Assembly: GCA_963799245.1 (NCBI GenBank)
Contig: CAWCWN010000002.1
Coordinates: 124,001-188,000 of the forward strand
Direction: 5' to 3'
DNA length: 64,000 bases
Origin: CAWCWN01 sp963799245
GTDB taxonomy: Bacteria; Chloroflexota; Ktedonobacteria; Ktedonobacterales; Ktedonobacteraceae
Made by a program: the position numbers and the translations under genes
The notes under the pieces: model-generated
Database searches by the model: none
What the model was told of the DNA's origin: nothing
Seen by the model: the letters and a program-made list of their open reading frames with translations, nothing else
Shown here: positions 59,606 through 64,000 of the stretch, in pieces
Layout: each line of letters opens with the position of its first letter
How positions within the stretch are numbered: position 1 is the stretch's first letter

Positions 59606-61168
59606 TCACCTCTTGCTCTTCTTGAGGAGTGGCCACAGGGGCCTGCATGTTGCGTACTTGATACAGCCGTGCAGCACGCCAATCTCGTAGCGCAGTCATC
59701 GAGTACGGAACAGAACGCATACTCTCCCAGGCGCATATCAGGACGCAGGCGCGTATAATCGACCCCTACGACTACACTGATCTGCAGGAGTGCTGCCAAG
59801 AGCAGTGGCGGGAAAATAATCCCCGCCAGCAGGAGCGGCAAGGTGTAATAGCGCGTCAAGTGACGGCACAAATGATAGGTATAGGCCAGGTGGCCGCGCA
59901 GTGTTGCGCGGAGAATTGCCAGGGGCCCGAGGGGGATGTCTTGCTCACGTATTTTGCGCCAGCGCCTGTAGCTGCCGGCGCAGGTGAGCAGAATAGCCAG
60001 AAGAAGTGCGCCGGGCCCGTATGCCTCCCCCTTAATGGAGGGGGTGCTCTTGCTCCTGCGCCGCCGCCGGCTGAGCGTGTGAGGTCCCACTGTTCCCCCC
60101 AGACCCCCGAGGGCAAGGGCGGCAAAGGCTGCCTGTTCTGCTGGCAGGAGCAATACGCGTCGCTGCGTGGGATGTAGACACAGCAAAGCCGCCTCCGCCG
60201 AGGCATAGGAGGCCCGTATGCTCAAAAACGGCCATAGCCTGCTGCGATAATCGTGATAGACGACTCCCTGCGGCACATACAGTATGCGGGCGGGCGTCGC
60301 CAGCAGGCGGAGACAAAAATCGACATCCTCGCCGAAGCTGAGGGGAGCGAAGCCGCCAAGCGGCCTCTTTACGCACCAGCAGATTTGCCGTCGGCAGGTA
60401 TGTTAACGGTCCTGCAATAGCGGCTTGGCGGGGGTATACTCCCATAAATAGAGAGGAGCGGACATCCTCATAGCGGCCGAGCATGCTTGTGCGCTCATAG
60501 GCCCTGATCATGCCTCCCACCGCGGCCACATCTATCTGCTGAAACGCCGGTACCAGTTCGTCCAACCAGCCAGGAGATGCCACGCAATCACTGTCGATAT
60601 AGGCCAGCAGGTCGTACTGAGCTGCCTGCGCACCCCTGTTGCGGCTCTTTGCCACGCCTTGCCGAGACGCGTGGCGTACAACGCGTAGTGTTCTGCCTGC
60701 CACCTGATATGCTTGCTGCTGGCGCTGCAGCATCGCGCCCGTCTCATCGCTCGAGGCGTCATCTACCACCAGCATCTCAAGGCGGTCGACCGGATACGTT
60801 AATGCGGCGAGCGCGCATAAGCAGCGCTCCAGCTGTTGCGCCCGGTTATGGCTGGCAATAATAATAGAGACTGCGGGCCACTCTCGCGGCGCTAAAGGGG
60901 CCCCGGCCTCTAACAGCCCTTTCCAACTCAGCTGTTCGCAGAGAAGCTCCGCCCGTCGCGCCGGCAGGTGCAGGAGATCTGCCAGTTGCTCACAGGTGCG
61001 CTCCTCGCTGCATGCCTGCAGGAGGCGGGCCGAGAGCTGACTCAAGCGAACAACGCGCAATGGATATGCGCAGATAGCCAGCCCGCCAGAGTCGCGCGGT
61101 GCAACGCGTACCCCGGCCGCTAAACGATAGCAGTTGCTGGTCGACTGCCGAAAAGAGCCGCTACGCAT
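59606..61168 (-). CDS. mftF: Mycofactocin system glycosyltransferase, frameshifted
   Basis: A family 2 glycosyltransferase thought to add a beta-glucan chain to the mycofactocin core. The first frame begins at ATG 61168 (GAAGGAACG before it) and has an N-terminal helical region. VSIIIASHNRAQQLERCLCA then MLVVDDASSDETGAMLQRQQ and LLAYIDSDCVASPGWLDELV follow (donor and metal binding). Near 60360 the frame shifts: restored it reads GGFAPLSFGEDVDFCLRLLA then ILYVPQGVVYHDYRSRLW, and later two C-terminal membrane segments. A second shift near 59700 restores the end YEIGVLHGCIKYATCRPLWP to a TGA at 59606. It is convergent with mftC, which ends nine bases away. Confidence 0.85.
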
Positions 61169-61428
61169 GCGTCGTTCCTTCTAGTATATCTCGTGTAAGT
61201 GTATGTGCCTGCCTGTACACGCCATTTTAACATGAAATGCAAAGAGCTGCCGCAGCGGGCATATGTTTCCTATTGACCCATTACCTCAACTGGAGTATGC
61301 TACATCAATGCATGCATATCCGTAGTGCAGGTCAATTACGAGCTATGTTGCGCCTGTGTCCCGTCTACGTCTGCTGAAAGATAGCGAGGAGCGACGTGGT
61401 GGTTGCTCGATCAGAAAGGACCCCAGGT

Positions 61429-63042
61429 ATGTCTGAAAAAATGGTAGCGCCCGAGCTATTTCGCCCCCCCGTAGATTTTCCCGATGTTCCCTATGACCAC
61501 CTCCTACGTATGGCCGCCGAGCGGGCTCCGGAAAAGCCGGCAATGATCTATCATGATCTTGTTCTCTCCTACCGGGAAATAGTCTCAATGGTCAACTGCA
61601 TCGCCAATGCTCTCGATGACCTTGGCATAAGGAAAGGCGATCGTATCTGCCTGTTTATGGCGAATCGCCCCGAGTATACCATCACGTTCATCGCGGCGGC
61701 CACTATAGGGGCTGTTGTCAGCCCGATAAATCCGGTGTATAAAGAGCGCGAGGTCGGCTATCAGCTTGAAAACTCCGAGGCGAAGGTCATTCTGGTGCAG
61801 CGCGAATTGCTCCCCTTGCTGCGCTCGGTCTTAAACCAGCAGTCGTTTCTTCACCTTCAATACATCCTGGTCACCGGAGACCAGGCTCCCGCAGGCATGC
61901 CCGAAGTGCTGCCCTTCGGTCGCCTGCTGCGTTCGTCGTCTGCTAGCAGGCCCAGGCATGTTGAAATTCGTGGTGATGACCTGCTGGCGCTGCCCTATTC
62001 CTCCGGCACGACCGGTTTCCCCAAGGGCGCATTACTTACTCATCGCAACCTGGGCGTGAACAACCTGCAGTTTACGACTGCCCTGGGCACAAACTTTACG
62101 GATGTGGCCCTGCTCTTCCTGCCGTTTTACCATATCTACGGGGTAATGCTCACAGGCGGTTTTCTCGCCTGCGGCGGGACACAGGTTATCATGGAACATT
62201 TCGACCTGCTGCAGTCACTGGAATTGTGCCAGAAACACAATGTGACCTACTATTTTGCTGTGCCGCCGATTATTCTGGTCCTGGCAAATGCGCCCGTTGA
62301 CCTCTCCAAGATGAAGTCTGTCAAGTATGTGTTCTCAGGAGCGGCTCCCCTGCCGCTTGACCCGGCGCGCAAGCTGGAAAAGAAGAGTGGTATCAGGGTG
62401 GTGCAGGGCTACGGTATGACCGAAGGCTCTCCACTGACACATGCTCAGCCGCGCGATCCTGCCTTCAGACGCCTTGATAGCGTGGGTATGCCCGTACACA
62501 ATACCGAGCAGAAAATTGTTGATATTGAGACGGGCGAACGCGAGTTGCCGGCCGGGGAAGTTGGCGAGATTATCATTCGGGGCCCGCAGATCATGCAGGG
62601 CTACTGGAAAGCGCCCGAGGAGACGGCTCGTGCTCTGCGTAACGGCTGGTTCTACACCGGTGATATCGGCCATGTAGATGGCGATGGCTTCACCTATATC
62701 GTCGATCGTAAGAAAGAGATGATTAAATACAAGGGCTTTGGTATCGCTCCCGCCGAGCTCGAGTCCCTGCTGATGGAGCACCCCGCGGTAATGGACGCCG
62801 CCGTCATCGGTATACCTGACGACGAGGTCGGAGAACTGCCCAAAGGTTTTGTGGTCATTCGTGAGGGCTACGACGTGACGCCAGACGATATCCTGGCCTT
62901 TGCCAATGGGAAGCTGGCCAGCTACAAAAGGGTTCACGCCATCGAATTTATCGACGCCATTCCCAAAGTGGCCTCGGGCAAAATTCTGCGGCGCGAATTG
63001 AAAGAGCTTGAGCGATCGCGCAGGGCCTCCGGCCAGGCATAA
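61429..63042 (+). CDS. Long-chain acyl-CoA / 4-coumarate-type CoA ligase
   Basis: About 537 residues. The AMP-binding signature ALPYSSGTTGFPKGALLTH, then VQGYGMTEGSPLTHAQPRD and RNGWFYTGDIGHVDGDGFTY, and the C-terminal SGKILRRELKELERS with the catalytic Lys. The start at ATG 61429 is chosen for AAAGGACCCCAGGT in front. A GTG start 33 bases upstream is possible. It activates carboxylic acids as acyl-AMP and then acyl-CoA, and a role in the neighbouring mycofactocin or alcohol pathway is only suggested by position. Confidence 0.9.
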   Translation: MSEKMVAPELFRPPVDFPDVPYDHLLRMAAERAPEKPAMIYHDLVLSYREIVSMVNCIANALDDLGIRKGDRICLFMANRPEYTITFIAAATIGAVVSPINPVYKEREVGYQLENSEAKVILVQRELLPLLRSVLNQQSFLHLQYILVTGDQAPAGMPEVLPFGRLLRSSSASRPRHVEIRGDDLLALPYSSGTTGFPKGALLTHRNLGVNNLQFTTALGTNFTDVALLFLPFYHIYGVMLTGGFLACGGTQVIMEHFDLLQSLELCQKHNVTYYFAVPPIILVLANAPVDLSKMKSVKYVFSGAAPLPLDPARKLEKKSGIRVVQGYGMTEGSPLTHAQPRDPAFRRLDSVGMPVHNTEQKIVDIETGERELPAGEVGEIIIRGPQIMQGYWKAPEETARALRNGWFYTGDIGHVDGDGFTYIVDRKKEMIKYKGFGIAPAELESLLMEHPAVMDAAVIGIPDDEVGELPKGFVVIREGYDVTPDDILAFANGKLASYKRVHAIEFIDAIPKVASGKILRRELKELERSRRASGQA

Positions 63043-63069
63043 GACAGAGAGCCGGCTCCTGCCCTCTTG

Positions 63070-64000
63070 CTAACCAAGGCCTAGCAGGAATAGGCCGCGC
63101 GCGATAGCTTCACCGGCCAGGGTACAGACTACGACCAGGTAGAGCATGCCGGTGGCGGATTGAAATGAGCGGTCTCGAATAAGCTTCCAGGCCAGGCCGC
63201 CAAGTATCAGCGGAATGATGAAGCTGACCAGGATGCGCAGCCAGCCAATGGCGCCGGTGCTTAAAGGCGTTACCACCGGCACGTTGGCTGGCTTGACGAT
63301 TGGCGCAGGCGCCGGTGTAGCACCACCTGCGGTTGAGGGGGCTGTCGCGCTCACCGCCGGGCCGGCCCCGGCCGCCGGTTTGTATGAAGTGGTGGGGCCC
63401 GCCGTGACCGCAAAGATCACCTGCGCGAGTACACCCAGCAGTACAAGCGTGGTTGCGAACTGGAGCGGCTTCTCCGAAAGCGCCGGCGTTACCAGGTACC
63501 AGTGACCAAGCCACATGGCGGTCATGACGCCGCCCAGGGCCAGGGCTGCCGCGAAGAAGCTGGCGACGGTAAATGCGCCCCCCAGATTCGTTGCGGCCAG
63601 CGGTCGATAGATCATAGCCATCACAAACAGCGTTGTCAGGCCGGCCAGAACCGTCGCTCCTCCCACAAACAGGCGCAGTAAACGCAGGATGGACGCGCGC
63701 TTGCGTTCGGCCATTTTGGGATCTGCTCTGCCGTCTACACCCGCCTGTTTATCTATCCAGAGCAGGACATTGTAAGGCAGCATCAGCAGGAGGAAGAGCA
63801 GCAACGGAAGACTTAAAAGGCCTGTCCAGGCCTTATCCAGCTGGTTGAATGTGTTCAACAAAGAGGGAGTCGAAAAGTTTTGTTGAAACAGATAGGTCAG
63901 GCCAGTCAAAACGATATAGATGAGCCCGTAGGTGATCAGAAAGCTGCGTTTTACTTCATCGCGCCAATCCAATACAAATAATACCGCAAAAGCCCCTATT
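63070..64000 (-). CDS. Multi-pass membrane protein, N-terminus outside the window
   Basis: At least 310 residues, running off the right edge: the frame is open from 63070 to 64000 and the only potential start seen, TTG 63972, lies within a hydrophobic stretch (GAFAVLFVLDWRDEVKRSF). Predicted segments include LPLLLFLLLMLPYNVLLWI and FAAALALGGVMTAMWLGHWY. A Pro/Ala/Thr-rich loop (GGATPAPAPIVKPANVPVV) follows, then two or three C-terminal helices. No family is recognised. Confidence 0.65.
   Translation of the reverse strand, partial: IGAFAVLFVLDWRDEVKRSFLITYGLIYIVLTGLTYLFQQNFSTPSLLNTFNQLDKAWTGLLSLPLLLFLLLMLPYNVLLWIDKQAGVDGRADPKMAERKRASILRLLRLFVGGATVLAGLTTLFVMAMIYRPLAATNLGGAFTVASFFAAALALGGVMTAMWLGHWYLVTPALSEKPLQFATTLVLLGVLAQVIFAVTAGPTTSYKPAAGAGPAVSATAPSTAGGATPAPAPIVKPANVPVVTPLSTGAIGWLRILVSFIIPLILGGLAWKLIRDRSFQSATGMLYLVVVCTLAGEAIARGLFLLGLG

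Noticed and set aside
1..64000. CRISPR array or rRNA operon
   Set aside because: No regularly spaced direct repeats and no 16S/23S/5S-like sequence were noticed on reading both strands.

Overview
The window is bacterial and most resembles a large, transposon-rich genome of the class Ktedonobacteria (Chloroflexota). This is an inference from gene content. It rests on an IscB/HEARO-type element, an IS200/605-like remnant, a mycofactocin cluster, a Mn-type pyrophosphatase with a CBS/DRTGG insert, PrsW and M28 membrane-anchored proteins, and an oversized PAS/GAF histidine kinase. No rRNA, convincing tRNA or CRISPR array was seen.

Layout. 1-8.1 kb: an EF-G-like GTPase, serine hydroxymethyltransferase and NAD-dependent DNA ligase, then an IscB element whose protein has lost its nuclease core in frame. 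8.1-14.2 kb: a membrane pyrophosphatase, a soluble Mn-dependent pyrophosphatase and a secreted M28 peptidase, all on the minus strand. 14.3-15.1 kb: a GH3 glycosidase remnant cut by a ~430-bp IS200/605-like element that carries a small DNA-binding protein and a divergent RNA but no transposase. 15.2-30.2 kb: mostly housekeeping genes (polyprenyl synthase, folP-folC, lplA, MerR, efp, rpsU-ybeY-dgkA, O-antigen ligase, a UXS-like epimerase) mixed with gene fragments. 30.5-36.1 kb: CPBP protease, DUF6483-like protein, gltX and a broken FHA-PrsW gene. 36.1-41.5 kb: an operon for a 2-oxoacid dehydrogenase complex (E1 alpha, E1 beta, E2), lipoyl synthase and an alpha/beta hydrolase. 42-46 kb: two insertion sequences, one an ISAs1-type with perfect 10-bp target duplications. 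46.1-53.7 kb: a beta-oxidation operon with two adjacent acyl-CoA dehydrogenases, selD and a large histidine kinase. 53.9-64 kb: a membrane glycosyltransferase, then a mycofactocin locus: zinc alcohol dehydrogenase, mycofactocin-type SDR, the 58-residue precursor mftA (easily missed), mftB, mftC and mftF. It is followed by an acyl-CoA ligase and a membrane protein that runs off the window.

Functional links. Lipoylation ties together E2, LipA and the LplA-like ligase at 22.6 kb. The alcohol dehydrogenase and SDR beside mftA/B/C/F are the usual clients of the mycofactocin redox cofactor. Two pyrophosphatases of different mechanism sit side by side.

Caution on sequence quality. At least six otherwise conserved genes carry small frameshifts (EF-G-like, hppA, FHA-PrsW, the ISAs1 transposase, the alcohol dehydrogenase and mftF), several of them in short homopolymers. 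This looks more like uncorrected sequencing error than coordinated gene death, but the sequence alone cannot settle it.
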